Origin: Cristatella mucedo
Lineage: Eukaryota > Bryozoa > Phylactolaemata > Cristatellidae
Length of the DNA: 64,000 nucleotides
NCBI GenBank assembly: GCA_009760855.2
Contig: WPIO01000165.1
Coordinates: forward strand, 261,501 to 325,500
Direction of reading: 5' to 3'
The translations under genes were made by a program, and so were the position numbers. The notes beneath the pieces were generated by a model that saw nothing but the letters and a program-made list of their open reading frames with translations, did not search any database and was not told the origin of the DNA. Position 1 is the first letter of the stretch. Each line of letters begins with the position of its first letter. This document shows positions 33,548 to 44,644 of the stretch, piece after piece.

Positions 33548-33556
33548 TCTCTCTCT
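33385..33556 (+). repeat. (CT)n microsatellite
   Basis: Irregular then pure CT run, ending in CTAT units. Confidence 0.97.
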
Positions 33557-33562
33557 TCCATG

Positions 33563-33745
33563 TTGAGCCGTAATGGCTCACTAGGTAAGGCGGTTGCTTT
33601 TCACGACCTCGGCCCCGAGGTCGTGGGTTCGAATCCTGCGTTGGGCGATCCTTTACCGCCACTGCAAGTGGTTGTGATTGCCGTAAAGGCTCTTCTGTCG
33701 CTATACAAAAGGAGGCTGTTTAATCAGCTAGTATTGCTTTGTTGT
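33563..33745 (+). mobile_element. SINE-1
   Basis: Best-preserved copy: AATGGCTCACTAGGTAAGGC, GTGGGTTCGAATCCTGCG and the shared 3' half. Confidence 0.85.
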
Positions 33746-34292
33746 TTGTTTCCTCTTCCTCTCTCTGTCTCTCACTCTCCTCTCTTCTTCTCATAATCTC
33801 TCTTTATAACAATAGTGATGCTAATTCAATACTTGCACTGCGCTCGAAGAGAATTATATATATTTCGAGATACTTTACATATGCTGCTAAGCAGCGACGG
33901 AGCCGGGGCTTTCATCCAGGGGGCAAGATCTGCAAACAGTTTATGTAAGCAGGACAAGACCCGCAGCTAACTAACACTTTATAGTGCAAATCGTATTGCT
34001 AGTATTTGAAACGAACTCGGCGGCTGCTCATCGAGCGGAGTTATTGAAACAATCAATGGAAACACTAAGACAAAATTTCGTCGCTGATGATGGTTGCCGG
34101 GCTAGGTGGGGGCTGCTCCGGATGGCTGCTCCGCTGTAGGGTCAAAGGGCAAATGTCGCACCCTGCCCCCTGGCTCCGCCGCCGTTATCTGCTGCTATCT
34201 GGGCGTGAATTAGTTAGCGGTCACGAGCACCGTATCCGTCCGCATAAGCACCTAAAGGAAAGATCGCACGGACCTTGCAAACGCTGTGAGAA
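33746..34292. other. No gene seen
   Basis: Pyrimidine-rich start, then unique sequence. Confidence 0.4.
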
Positions 34293-34465
34293 AATGGTGA
34301 GCCGTGATGGCACACAAGGTAAGGCGGTTGCTTTCATGACCTCGGTCCCGAGGTCGTGGGTTCGACTTCTGCGGTGGGCGATCCTTTATCGCCACTTCGA
34401 GCGGTGGTGATAGCCGTCAAGGCTCTTCAGTCGCTATACAAAAAGAGGCTGTTTAAGCAGCTAGA
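34293..34465 (+). mobile_element. SINE-1
   Basis: Second copy in the same orientation as 33563-33745. Confidence 0.8.
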
Positions 34466-34479
34466 TTTATTATTTTTAA

Positions 34480-35110
34480 CATTTGTCGTCAGGATGTCAG
34501 CTGGGAGTGAGTTTCACGCTTTGGGAGCATACGAACTTCGGCAACTACTGGTCTCCAAGGGGTTTGAGGTTGGATAGAGGCACTGCTCAACTGTTTGAAC
34601 CCAAAGAGCGGATTACACGATGATTGAGAAGTAGTTCGGATAGGTAAAAAAATACTAGCTTATTTAATGATATCTTTTGTGTAGCGGCAGAAGAGCCTTA
34701 AAGGCGATCATCACCGCTTGCAGCGGCAATAAAGAATCGCCCACTGCAGGATCAGAACCTACGACCTCGGGCACCGACATCGTGAAGCACCACCGCCCCG
34801 CCAAGTTTGCCGCCAATGCTCACTAATAAACATGAGTAGGTAGACTGGAGCATGAGAATTACGGGACTTAAAAAGCGCTTGATGAAACCTTAAAGTCGAC
34901 ATGCTACTTGATGGAGAGTCGGTGCAGGTCTGTGAGAAGTAGTGCAATATGGCAGTTGCAACATTCAGGACAGACAAGTGGCTGAGTTGTGCACCTACTG
35001 TGAGGGTCTCTTGTTGCAGAGGCAGGAAGGCTCGCGAGTAGCTAGCTACAGTAGTAGTCGAGATGGGATGACGCAAATGCACCGACCGTCTTTCGAATGC
35101 TGTTTCCCTG
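34480..35110 (-). mobile_element. Diverged L2-type LINE interrupted by SINE-1
   Basis: LINE at 34480-34640 and 34830-35110; a reverse SINE-1 lies between (34655-34800). Confidence 0.65.
34655..34800 (-). mobile_element. SINE-1 inserted in LINE
   Basis: Reverse copy including GCGGCAGAAGAGCCTTAAAG. Confidence 0.75.
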
Positions 35111-35387
35111 CTTAAGCGGATGTTAAGGTTAGAGTTTAAGCGAATGCCGAGTTTCTGCTCGGCAGAAACTCGCGTCCGGGTACGTATGTCTAGCTGCAGC
35201 TGCATCTCGGAGGTTCCGCCAGATATCGCAGCTCCGGTGGAGAGCTTGAAAAGCCAAGCCCTTCGCTCGCTGTCTCCCAAACAAGCTACCGAGAGACGCT
35301 GACTCGCGACGCCAGCAAAAATTGCTTGCAAGCTCAGGCCGCCGCCACCGCTACTCGCCCAGCCGCCCAGCCACCGCCATCTTCTAG

Positions 35388-35551
35388 CTCAGACGCTGCA
35401 GACGTTGGCGCTTTTTGAAGCTGCTCAGAACGGGGCTGCCACCGCTGCTGCCGCCGCAAAAGCCGGTGGTGGTGGACGACGCCGGGCGCGAGCCTCACCC
35501 GCTCTTGACGCTCCGCTGACGAGCGACGATGCGACGGACATGCTGGGCTGA
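35388..35551 (+). CDS. Possible + strand terminal exon, Ala-rich
   Basis: Acceptor ACCGCCATCTTCTAG with phase 1, then 53 codons to TGA at 35549-35551. Encodes QTLQTLALFEAAQNGAATAA, an Ala/Gly/Arg stretch and a C-terminus APLTSDDATDMLG. It uses the same phase-1 rule as the minus-strand family but on the other strand. No upstream partner exon is assigned. Confidence 0.22.
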
Positions 35552-36230
35552 AGTAGTCGCAGCGGCGGCCGCTAGGCGTCCGCCATCGCGTGCGTGCATT
35601 CTCGCCTCCTTCTGTCCATGCGGATCGCTCGACGATGGCGTCCGCCGACGGCGGCAGAATCGTCGAGCGGCCAGCGGAACGCCTCGAGCACAGCTGCCGA
35701 GCGAACGCTCGCGCGCCGCTGTCGAGAACGGGAGACGCCGCCGCAGCCGCAGAGCTCGAGCCTAGCCTAGCCTCCGCGGCGGCGGCACGCTCCCCACCTT
35801 GTGCGTGGCCTGCTCCTCAGCCTTATTCGAAGACATCGCGCGAGTAGCTGCTACCCGGACTCCGGTGTCGCGTCGCTACTTCGTGCGCATTCTGCCAGAG
35901 CAAGCCGGTACCGGCGTCATGGCGACGCTCAGGCGTTTCGCACGCTAATACCGCTCGCTAAGCGTCGAACCCTCGCATCGTCTGCTGCCGCTGCGTCGAC
36001 TGTCTGTTCGAGCTGCCAGGTACTCGCCGCCGCGAGCAGCTCACTGGCTAAGGGTTGAAGGCGGAATTTTGCAGGCTTCAGGAGGAGTAGATCTGCACAT
36101 TTTGGAGGAGTCATTCATTTGCCATCGTCGGAATCGGCGGAGCGTCCAAAGGGCACGTGCAAAAGGCACGATGCTCAAATGCCGCATTAAATGCTTCGTA
36201 AATAACTTAACAAGTATCGTGCCTCAGATA
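35552..36230. other. GC-rich island without confident exon
   Basis: Long open frames on the + strand (Arg/Ala-rich) look like composition effects. Confidence 0.35.
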
Positions 36231-36233
36231 AGC

Positions 36234-36478
36234 CGGATAATCCTACTTGTGCCACACCAGTGCCAATCTGACTTGTACCACACCAGTGCTAATCCGACTT
36301 GTGCCAGATAAGCCGGATAATCCGACTTGTGCCACACCAGTACTGGTCCGACTTGTGCCACACCAGTGCTAATCCGACTTGTGCCACACCAGTGCTAATC
36401 CGACCTGTGCCACACCAGTGCTAATCTGACTTGTGTCAGATAAGCCTGATAATCTGACTTGTGCCACACCAGTGCTAA
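36234..36478 (+). repeat. 26-bp minisatellite
   Basis: About eight copies of CCACACCAGTGCTAATCCGA plus CTTGTG, with a longer variant containing AGATAAGCCGGATAAT at intervals. Confidence 0.88.
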
Positions 36479-36719
36479 TCCAATGGACAAGCGTTTCGTA
36501 CTTCGAGAGATCATAGATGTACGGTGAGGGGGAAAGGCCCACTGCTGTGACATCGTTGCTGCCATGCATAACTAACACTACAAATATTATGTCATTGGCC
36601 TCAGGTCATGTCTCAGCACCTTTAAAAAAAATTGGTTAGCAAATCTAGCTTCTATAAAAAAAAAACATTGTTGATTCAAAAATGCACAATTCGAAATGCT
36701 TATATCTACGATAAACCAT

Positions 36720-36870
36720 CTCCTCTAACCGCTCTCAAGTTAGCTCCGTACCTAATGATCCCTGTGTTGATCTAGCTGATCGCTTCTCCGGCTTATTTTT
36801 CTAGAAGAAGAGAGGCAAGATCAGGGAGTCCGTCCTTATGATGGCAGCATCTCCCCCTGGAACGCTGTCA
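36720..36870 (+). mobile_element. L2-type LINE linker fragment
   Basis: Encodes a decayed ADRFSRFFVQKIDKIRES block (compare 43.0 kb). Confidence 0.55.
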
Positions 36871-37610
36871 CTCAATTCATACGCATTCGGTAGCCAACAG
36901 ACGCCGTCTCACGCAACAAAGAGAAAGTGGGAAGCATGGCCGAGTCAGGAGAGCAGTTGAGGTAGTGAGTAGCATGGAAGTAGCAGCTCAAGACCGCTGA
37001 AAAGGATGAGCCACAGTCGGCAGCAGGAGAGTAGTTGTAGCTTCGTAAGAATCATGGAAGTGAGTTCCACAATCTAGAACCTGCAGAGAAAAGGCTTCTG
37101 TTGGTCTTTAAGAGGAGGAATGGAACAACTAATTTGTTGTCCACACAGAACCTGAGGGCACAAAGAGGCTGAAACTGGTGCAGCAGTTCAGAGCCAAGCC
37201 GTGGCGGGCCTTGTGGGTCAACGTAAGAACTTTGCCCTGTATCCGTTGATCAACAGGCAGTCATACTAGCCCTTTCAGGAAAGAATAGGAATGGTCAAAC
37301 CTTGGGATTTGCAAACTAGCCTTGCAGCCATATTCATAATCGTCTGCAGAGGCCTAGCGGGGTTTTGTCATACCAGCCAAAATGAAATTACGCTTTTCTG
37401 GCAGAGACAGAACTAAGGAGCCAGTTAAATTTTTCACAAGCCACCGTGAAAGATAGCTCATAATTTTAGATAGGGATCGGACCTGACAGCTAGCTATGGA
37501 AGCAGTCTTCTTAACGAAGTTTACAAAATTTAGGCATTTGTCGAAGACGACAACTGAATTCCGAGCACTTGGTAATGGTCGCACACCAGCATCACCAAAT
37601 TGACATTTCA
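36871..37610 (-). mobile_element. Second LINE family
   Basis: Longest copy of this family; minus frame 37354-37611 encodes SARNSVVVFDKCLNFVNFVK. Confidence 0.7.
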
Positions 37611-38410
37611 TTAGATGGCCACATTAGCTCCACAGTCATGTCTGCCTACTTTCAGCTGCATAACATTGCTTAAATTCAGGCTTGCTTAGGTAGGGCTGCT
37701 ATATCTAAATTGGTCGATGCATTTGTGAGTCCTATCTCGACTTTTGTAACTCACTGCTCGCTATTCTACGTGCGGATGCAATTAGGCACTTACAGATGGT
37801 GCAAAACTCAGCTGCTAGGCTTGTCTGACGTGAGCAGTTGCCTCATCACACCACTTCTCGCCGACCTGCACCGGCTCTCAGTCAAGCAGCGAATCGACTT
37901 CAAAGTTTTGTCACTCAATTTTAGGCCCCTATGTTATCTGGTTCCAGCCTACAAATTGGACCTACTCCCCCACCAAGCTAGGTATCGTACCATCCGCTTT
38001 TATTAATCTAATAATTTAGCTACACCTCTTACGAAACCTCAAATCCTGTGAAGACCGTGTCATAAGTTCGTATGATCCCAAAGTTTGGAATTGACTCCCG
38101 ATTGACTTTACGATACTCCTTACCTCGACATTTAAAAAGAACCTAAAATTGCATCTGCTTACCACAGCATTTAGCAAGCCCTCGTGATCCGTTCTTTGTG
38201 CACTCATGCGTGCTGGAACTGTACATGCTGCCAATAACCATGTTTGCATGTTGACAACTGTGCATGTAACCTCTTACCATGTCATGCTTGTTGACATTGA
38301 GCATGCTACCACTATCTTTCAATCCTGCCGCCTGTACAGCATAAGTAAAGTGCCTAGAAAAGGATATAGTTCTCTGATTTTGCTATACAAGTGTAGTATT
38401 ATTATTATAC
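37611..38410 (+). mobile_element. Diverged L2-type LINE
   Basis: Reverse-transcriptase C-terminus (ITPLLADLHRLSVKQRIDFK) through an ATT tail. Confidence 0.75.
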
Positions 38411-39084
38411 TCGTGCAGCATGGAAATTAGTGGCTTTAAATTTACTTTCTAGGTCTTATTTTTTATTAAATAGTTTTTTGATCTGCTACTACTTGATCAA
38501 GTGCACTTTATTGGTACGGTATAAGGGAAACCAAACTTCGGTAAACGGTCTTCTGACTTCGAGTAAAAACTGTATCACTGTAAAAATTGTATTATTGCTT
38601 AGACGTTCATGGCTACCTGTTTATCTGGTGAAACTTCGAAGTGCGAGTTACAACGGAGGTAGGCCTACTATCTATGCACGGAGGCCGACTTCTTTACCTG
38701 ATTTGATATCTTTCGTCTTTCCGATGTGATTGGACAATCAAGGCTTTCATTAAATGCAGATAGCCTGCAGTTTTACCACAATTTTGTTTTGCATTGATCC
38801 CTACACGCCTTCCAATACCTAAGATTACGTTAGCTCTCCCCCAGCTTGTACTGCCGACAATCACAATTGAACGGCAACGAGCTTTTGTCCTATTGACTAA
38901 TGACGACACCTCTTAATAGTTACGGGAAAGTATAGAAGTTCAGAAATTTAAAGGCCAGCCCTCAAAATGGACTCAACCAGTATATCTACTGTATCATATT
39001 ACATTATGATACACCGCTCGCTCTCGCCCAGCCTTAACGGCCGCGAGGTGCAAATAGCGAATGGGCACACTCGCAGCGATCGGC
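38411..39084. other. No gene seen
   Basis: AT-rich; a tiny LINE fragment at 38930-39000. Confidence 0.4.
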
Positions 39085-39225
39085 GGCCTGTCGATCCGTT
39101 GCTTGACTGGTAGCCAGTGCAGGTCGGCGAGAAGTGGTGTGACGTGGCAACGTGGCGACGCTCACGACAGGCAAGCCTAGCTGCAGAGTTTTGTACCAGC
39201 TGCAAGCGCCCGATTGCATGACACA
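39085..39225 (-). mobile_element. L2-type LINE fragment in a GC-rich island
   Basis: Contains AGCCAGTGCAGGTCGGCGAG and the CTCACGACAG block. Confidence 0.75.
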
Positions 39226-39763
39226 AGATGGCGCGCACGGTTCGCGCACGGTTCGGTGGCAGCTACCGGTCGACGTCGCTGCTTCACCGAGCGGAGCTCG
39301 CGACGCACAAGTTTCTCGTGAAGAAGAAGAATTAGCCTGTTTGGAAAGCGACGACGCGTCGCCGCCCGCCCGAGCCGAGTCTGCCGCCTCGAGCCGGCGG
39401 CCGCGGCGCTCGCTCGCGTAGCGTGCGAGGCCGCGCGTGCGACCGCGTTGAAAAGAAAAAGGGAAAAGGAAACGACGAAATCGCGAGAAAATGCAGTTCG
39501 ACTCTGCGTCGTAGCAGTCGGAGTTGAGCCGCCTGCGTCTGCGTCCGATTACGACCGACGGCAGCCGAAAGGCGACGACGGCCGGCCCCCCCCCGCAGGA
39601 GGCGGCGAAATCGGCATCCGGTTCGGCGCTCTGTGCCACGCCGGATGCACCGGATGCCGATGCAGACGACTCCGGCCGCGAGGCGGTAGAGTCGCGGAGC
39701 GCCGGCAACCGTCATGGCGGCAGCCGTCGGAGCTTCCGGATCCAGCGAGCTCTCGGCGGCTGG
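39226..39763. other. GC-rich 3' flank of gene B
   Basis: Several overlapping open frames on both strands; no decisive splice evidence. Confidence 0.35.
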
Positions 39764-39984
39764 CTACCAGCCTCGACCTTGACCTTGGTAGGCCCACGGG
39801 TTCGGCTGCAGCTGCGGCGGCGGCGCGCCGAACGGAGGGAACGGCGGCGGACCCATGGGCGGCGCCAGCATCATGCCCGACGCCACGGACGAGGTCCTCT
39901 GTCCCGAAAGCAGGCCGCGGCCTCCACCGATGGCGCTCGGTCTAGCGAGCGACATTCCCGACATGGTCGCACGCCGCGCCGCGC
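39764..39984 (-). CDS. Gene B: probable terminal exon, Pro/Met/Gly-rich tail
   Basis: Acceptor GATTGCCGCCGTTTGTAG, phase 1. Encodes AARRATMSGMSLARPSAIGG, a Gly/Ser/Arg stretch, then MMLAPPMGPPPFPPFGAPPP and NPWAYQGQGRGW before the stop at 39764. It shares the Met/Pro style of gene A's tail. An alternative is a donor inside the last codons (CAAG|GTCAAG, last exonic base 39784), making it internal; no good next exon was found. The 1.7-kb intron before it holds two long tandem repeats. Confidence 0.5.
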
Positions 39985-40236
39985 CTACAAACGGCGGCAA
40001 TCGCCCCGGGCGGCGGCTCCGCGTCAGCTTTGCCGCTCACGCTGCGAGAGCGGACGAGAGAAGGCGACAGGAAGCGCGAAGCGGCCGCACGCAGGCAGCG
40101 GCGCAGCTCGAACCGCTGCGCAGCGCGAAGCAGCAAGCGTGGCAGCAGCAGCGCAGCGCGATGCTAAAAACTAAGAGACTACAGCAACTTGAATACGGCC
40201 TGAATTCTATATAGAGAGCGGACGAAAGGAGAAAAT

Positions 40237-40345
40237 AATAATAATAATAAGAAGAAGAAGAAGAATGCACTTGATAAAGCGCCCTCAGAGAACTCAATCT
40301 CTCTCTAGGCGCTTTACAATTTGTAAAAATACAAATAAAAATAAA
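40237..40345 (-). mobile_element. L2-type LINE 3' tail
   Basis: AAT/AAG tail then reversed 3' end, in the gene B intron. Confidence 0.8.
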
Positions 40346-40574
40346 GACAGTATTCAGAAACCCGCCGCCACCGCCAACGCCGCCGCGTTCTGACGGCGTG
40401 CCCGCGAGTCTACACGCTTCCGGCACGATGCCGTCGCCGCCGCCGGCTGATAGCGGCTGTTGCCGGCGGCTCCGGGCTGAAAGCAGCGGCTCAGAGCCGC
40501 GCCGCAGCCGAGCCCGCTGCTGTGGCCTTGACGTGACGGCCTTGTGGCCTTGGCAAAATGAGCAAAAAGGAAAC

Positions 40575-41088
40575 GAAACTAAAGGAAAAGGAAACTAAAA
40601 ACTAAAACTAAAAACTAAAACTAAAAACTAAAACTAAAAACTAAAAACTAAAAACTAAAAACTAAAACTAAAAACTAAAACTAAAAACTAAAAACTAAAA
40701 ACTAAAAACTAAAAACTAAAAACTAAAAACTAAAAACTAAAAACTAAAAACTAAAAACTAAAAACTAAAAACTAAAAACTAAAAACTAAAAACTAAAAAC
40801 TAAAAACTAAAAACTAAAAACTAAAAACTAAAAACTAAAACTAAAAACTAAAACTAAAAACTAAAAACTAAAAACTAAAAACTAAAAACTAAAAACTAAA
40901 AACTAAAAACTAAAAACTAAAACTATAAACTAAAACTAAAAACTAAAACTAAAAACTAAAACTAAAAACTAAAACTAAAAACTAAAACTAAAAACTAAAA
41001 CTAAAACTAAAAACTAAAACTAAAAACTAAAACTAAAAACTAAAAGCTTAAACTAAAAACTAAAACTAGAAACTAAAACTAAAAACTA
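40575..41088 (+). repeat. AAAAACT/AAAACT tandem array, about 0.5 kb
   Basis: Mixed 7- and 6-base units (AAAAACT and AAAACT), telomere-like in form but with no GGG run. Lies in the gene B intron. Confidence 0.95.
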
Positions 41089-41330
41089 ACGCGCTTTTTT
41101 CGAAGTGCATCGGGAAATGGATTGGTAGACGTTGGAAATGCCGGGAAATGGATTGGTAGGCGTCGGCTCCAGGAGTTTTCGTGGCGAACCAGCGCGCCAC
41201 ACCTGCAGCAGCGCAGCGCAGGGAGCCCTGGGCAGAGTTTGTCCAGCGTGGGCTGACAGATGCCGACGGTTGGGGAGCAGCCAATAGACGATCGCGCGAG
41301 TCGCAGCCAGCGCTCCGCTCGCATTTGGCA

Positions 41331-41510
41331 CGCAGACGAGCAGACGAGCAGACGAGCAGACGAGCAGACGAGCAGACGAGCAGACGAGCAGACGAGCAGA
41401 CGAGCAGACGAGCAGACGAGCAGACGAGCAGACGAGCAGACGAGCAGACGAGCAGACGAGCAGACGAGCAGACGAGCAGACGAGCAGACGAGCAGACGAG
41501 CAGACGAGCA
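41331..41510 (+). repeat. 8-bp tandem array (ACGAGCAG)n, about 22 units
   Basis: Near-perfect octamer array. Because 8 is not a multiple of 3 it encodes an 8-residue repeat, and several frames stay open. Confidence 0.95.
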
Positions 41511-41721
41511 CCGCGAGGAGATGCTGCGAGCCGAGCTCGGCGGCGCGAGCTGTCGGCGCCGCGAGCGGCTAGCACGACCGCTCGAGCACGGCAGCAAAAA
41601 CGCGCGGGCGCAGCGGCGCCTCGGACCCGGCGGCAGCGTTTAGCCGCGGCGGCGCTTCGGCGCTGCTCCGAGGTGCCGCCGAGGCTCTCGCGGTCGCACG
41701 CGGAGCGCCATCGTCTCTCAC

Positions 41722-41817
41722 CGAACGCCGCGGCCTCCACCGGCATCATGAAGTTCGGTGGCGGCAGCTGCAGCGGCTGGACGATGGGCGCGGCGGCGGC
41801 GGCGGCGGTCCGGTTCC
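41722..41817 (-). CDS. Gene B: Ala/Pro-rich tail exon
   Basis: 96 bases, phase 1 to phase 1, between a strong acceptor (CCGCCGCTTTTACGCAG) and donor GCGTTCG|GTGAGA. Encodes GNRTAAAAAAPIVQPLQLPP and then PNFMMPVEAAAF. It follows the TM exon by 240 bases with matching phase, so the predicted cytoplasmic tail begins here. Confidence 0.55.
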
Positions 41818-41948
41818 CTGCGTAAAAGCGGCGGCCGCGATGCAGTGACTCGCCGCTGGGCGCGCGAGCGAGAACGTTTTTCTCGGACCCGCGGCTCGGG
41901 ATTCAAAAACCGGAACCTGGTCCTGGAAATAGTGCGGGCTCGCTCTCT

Positions 41949-42017
<69 letters not shown>

Positions 42018-42018
42018 G
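41949..42018 (+). repeat. (GGC)n microsatellite
   Basis: About 23 units, just downstream of the donor of the gene B TM exon (minus-strand sense). Confidence 0.97.
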
Positions 42019-42057
42019 TCGCGGGTAGCAGCGCCGGCGGTGGCGTCGGGCGCGTAC

Positions 42058-42162
42058 CTGAGCAGCACTGCCAAATGAAAAGGAGGAAGATGACGATCAC
42101 GGCGAGGCCGGCGGTGGCACCCACCGTGCCATAGATGAATCCGTCGGTCTTGTACCAAGGCA
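42058..42162 (-). CDS. Gene B: transmembrane-helix exon of an unrecognised single-pass membrane protein
   Basis: 105 bases, phase 1 on both sides; acceptor TCTTTCGAGAGCAG, donor CTGCTCAG|GTACGC. Encodes PWYKTDGFIYGTVG followed by the helix ATAGLAVIVIFLLFIWQCCS. The helix ends in Cys-Cys-Ser at the splice site, like Lys-Cys-Ser in gene A, and both codons are split after the first base. A (GGC)n tract follows about 40 bases into the intron. No 5' exon was identified with confidence. Confidence 0.6.
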
Positions 42163-42609
42163 CTGCTCTCGAAAGACATGCACCAGCCTCGTTCGTGCTC
42201 AGCCAACCGCCCCGCGGCGGCCGAACCGCCGACAAGCCCCGGTGCAGCGCTTCCCGCCGCTGCCTCGGTCGGAAGCCGGAGGCAGCCTTCCGACTCGGCG
42301 CGTCCACGTTCCATTCTGCGCGGGTTCAGGACAGCCCAGAGCGGAGCGGGGGGGGGGGAGGTGCCCTACCCGGCTACCCTGAACCCCCCCCCCCCCCGCT
42401 CCCGCTTAGCAAGAGAGCTGTCCAGCGATGGCTTCCGCCCTGGGCTCTCGCCGGCCGGCGGCTCGCTGAGACCTGTGCACTTTGACCGGCCGGCCGGCAC
42501 CTGCCACCTGCTGGCGCAGCAGCGCAGGATTCTGCAGGATCGCCGAAGTGGCCCGGCGTAGTGGCTCGTGGCCGTGACGAGCGATCGCGAGCAATCGCGG
42601 TCGCGAGCG
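42163..42609 (-). other. Presumed 5' region of gene B, no confident exon
   Basis: GC-rich with poly-G and poly-C runs at 42348-42400. Several minus-strand frames are open, none with a clear start or phase-1 donor. Confidence 0.35.
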
Positions 42610-43500
42610 TCAGCTGAGTTCAGCTGGTCCGCCACGACCCGTTCCGGTATCTTTGATAGGAATGGTAGAAGGGAGACTGGGCGGTAGCTGCAGAAGTTCT
42701 CTCGATTTAGTGTCGCTTTCCTGAGAAGTGGCCTGACTACAGCTTTTTTTTGAGGTGGGACATGACCTGAGGCTAATGGCATATTAATGATGTTAGTTAT
42801 GCATGGCAGCAGCAGATCAATGCAACGTAAGAGCAGGACAGTGGGAATAGGGTCCAAAGGCCTTGTTGTCTTCTTTGATTGGGATACGAACTTCAGGACG
42901 ACATCACTAGTGACTTGCTTAAACGTAGACATTGAGGTGCAGCCAGGAATCGGGGGACAGCATTCTAGGGGGGGGGGTGTGTTGTCATCGCAGGGATGGA
43001 CTCCCTGATCTTGTCTATCTTCTGCACAAAGAATCGAGAGAAGCGATCGGCTAGATCATCACAAAGATCGTCAGGTAAGGAGCAAATCAGGGAGCGGTTG
43101 AGGAGATGGTTGATCTCCGACATCAGCATTTTAGGATTGTGCACCTGTGATTCAACAATGTTTTTATAGAAGCTAGACTTGGCCTTTGCTAGGATCGATT
43201 GGTACAACATACAGTAGTCCTCGTATGCCTGTCGATGGACAGTCAGTCCTGATCTTTTGTATGCTTGTATGCTTGCTGTATGCTTGTATTTTTTCAAGCT
43301 TGCGCTTTGTAGACCTTGCCAGTTTAATTTCTGTGGTAAACCATAGGCCGTCTTCGCGAGGGCGCACAATGCGCTTAGTCAGAGGTGCAAACTCGTCGAG
43401 CGACTTCCGTAAGCGAAGTGCGAAGGGAACTCTCCGATGTAGCACCTACTCAGACTACTTGTGGCTTCGCTGGGTTACTGATGGATTTACAGCATAAGCT
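42610..43500 (-). mobile_element. L2-type LINE, linker and start of reverse transcriptase
   Basis: The only copy showing the region before the reverse transcriptase: LDEFAPLTKRIVRPREDGLW, DRFSRFFVQKIDKIRES, PLDPIPTVLL and SYRPVSLLPFLSKIPERVVA. Truncated on both sides and frameshifted. Confidence 0.82.
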
Positions 43501-43529
43501 TTTTCGACGGCTACGTGGAAATGATCTGC

Positions 43530-43700
43530 CGCGCTGGTTTAGCCCAGCGGTTAAGGTGCTCGCCTTTAACGACCGAGGTCAAGGTGATTGTGTTGGATGG
43601 CCGAGGTAGTGGGCTCGAGCCCCGTGACATATGTGAAACACCCGAATAGAGAATAAGTTATCTTAGCGCGGCACAGAAATTAATTTTTATTATTATTATC
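43530..43700 (+). mobile_element. SINE-2
   Basis: GTTTAGCCCAGCGGTTAAGG, GTGGGCTCGAGCCCCGTGAC, then an L2-like tail and (ATT)n. Confidence 0.82.
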
Positions 43701-43844
43701 ATTATTACTACTACTACTACTACTATCTCTCGACGGTGCACCAGGCGTATTCGCCGACTAAGCGGGTCGAGGTGATTGGTCAAGGACGAGGGGTAGAAGG
43801 ATGACCTTTCTTGAGAGCGCAATTCAGCAGCGCGCAAGCAGCGT

Positions 43845-43975
43845 TAATAATAATACTGATGATAAATGTGTATATTGCGCCCTTAGAGAACCTAATCTCT
43901 TTTTCTAGATACTTTAGGTAAGCTGCAAAGGAAGCAATATTGAATGGTTAGTGACAGGCATGACCAGCATTCGGA
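43845..43975 (-). mobile_element. L2-type LINE 3' tail
   Basis: Reversed tail variant with GCGCCCTTAGAGAACCTAAT. Confidence 0.75.
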
Positions 43976-44644
43976 GAGCGAATATGACTCTTTCGAACCG
44001 GATCTACGTTCCATCGATCTCGTCGAGACATTTCGCGGTGGCGCCAACCGTTTGCGCTCGCTTGAATTGAAGCGACGGCGACGCTCGCAGTAGCGCCGAG
44101 GAGACAGACGCGCGCGCGAGCAGCCGCGGGCGCCGACCGTCGCGGCTCCCGAGACTTCCGGCCAGAGGGACTTCCGGCCCGAGGGACTTCTGGCTCCCGC
44201 GTGACACCTTCCGGTTCGCTTCGCTTCGCGCGCGCTTCGCCGTCGCACCAGCGCCGGCGACGCGCCTCGCCGAGGCGTACGCGTGCAGCCCGAGGCCGCC
44301 GCAGCCACTCACCCGTGACGCTTTCCATCCGCGGGCCGGCCGCCCTTCGGGCGAAGCGTCAGGCGAGCGGCGGACGCGGTATTACTGCGCGTACTGCTGC
44401 AATGGCGTCGGCGGCGGCTGCTGGTGCTGCGGCGTCGTTGCTGCTCGTGCTCTTGCTTCCCTCCGGCCACCGAGGAACATCCGCCATACTTCCGCCGCGG
44501 CGCGCTCCGCTTTCAAAGCGCCGACGTGCGGCGCGACGCAGCGCCTGGCGCCGCGAGAAAGCCGCCGGCGGCGGCGGCGGCGGCGGCGGACCATTACCGA
44601 GTGGCTCGCGGCGGCTTGGGCGCGCTCGCGCCGCCGACCGAAAG
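43976..44644. other. GC-rich island, possible exon not resolved
   Basis: A + strand frame from 44402 reads like a signal peptide (MASAAAAGAAASLLLVLLLP), but the minus strand is open too and no donor is convincing. The island ends where a LINE tail inserted at 44645. Confidence 0.3.

Noticed and set aside
33563-33745. Possible functional tRNA gene
   Set aside because: Has A-box and B-box-like segments but no base-paired acceptor stem, and the same unit with a long 3' half recurs several times: a SINE.
39034-39708. 225-codon minus frame below gene B
   Set aside because: The first part looks protein-like (STASRPESSASASGASGVAQ), but it has an in-frame stop just upstream with no acceptor, and its 3' half is LINE sequence.
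40330-40490. Possible extra gene B exon after acceptor GCCGCTGCTTTCAG
   Set aside because: Open in the phase-1 frame but without a convincing phase-1 donor, and it runs into a LINE tail.
41086-41825. Overlapping 141-227-codon frames with 8-residue repeats
   Set aside because: Created by the ACGAGCAG octamer array, which keeps frames open on both strands; it lies in an intron of gene B.
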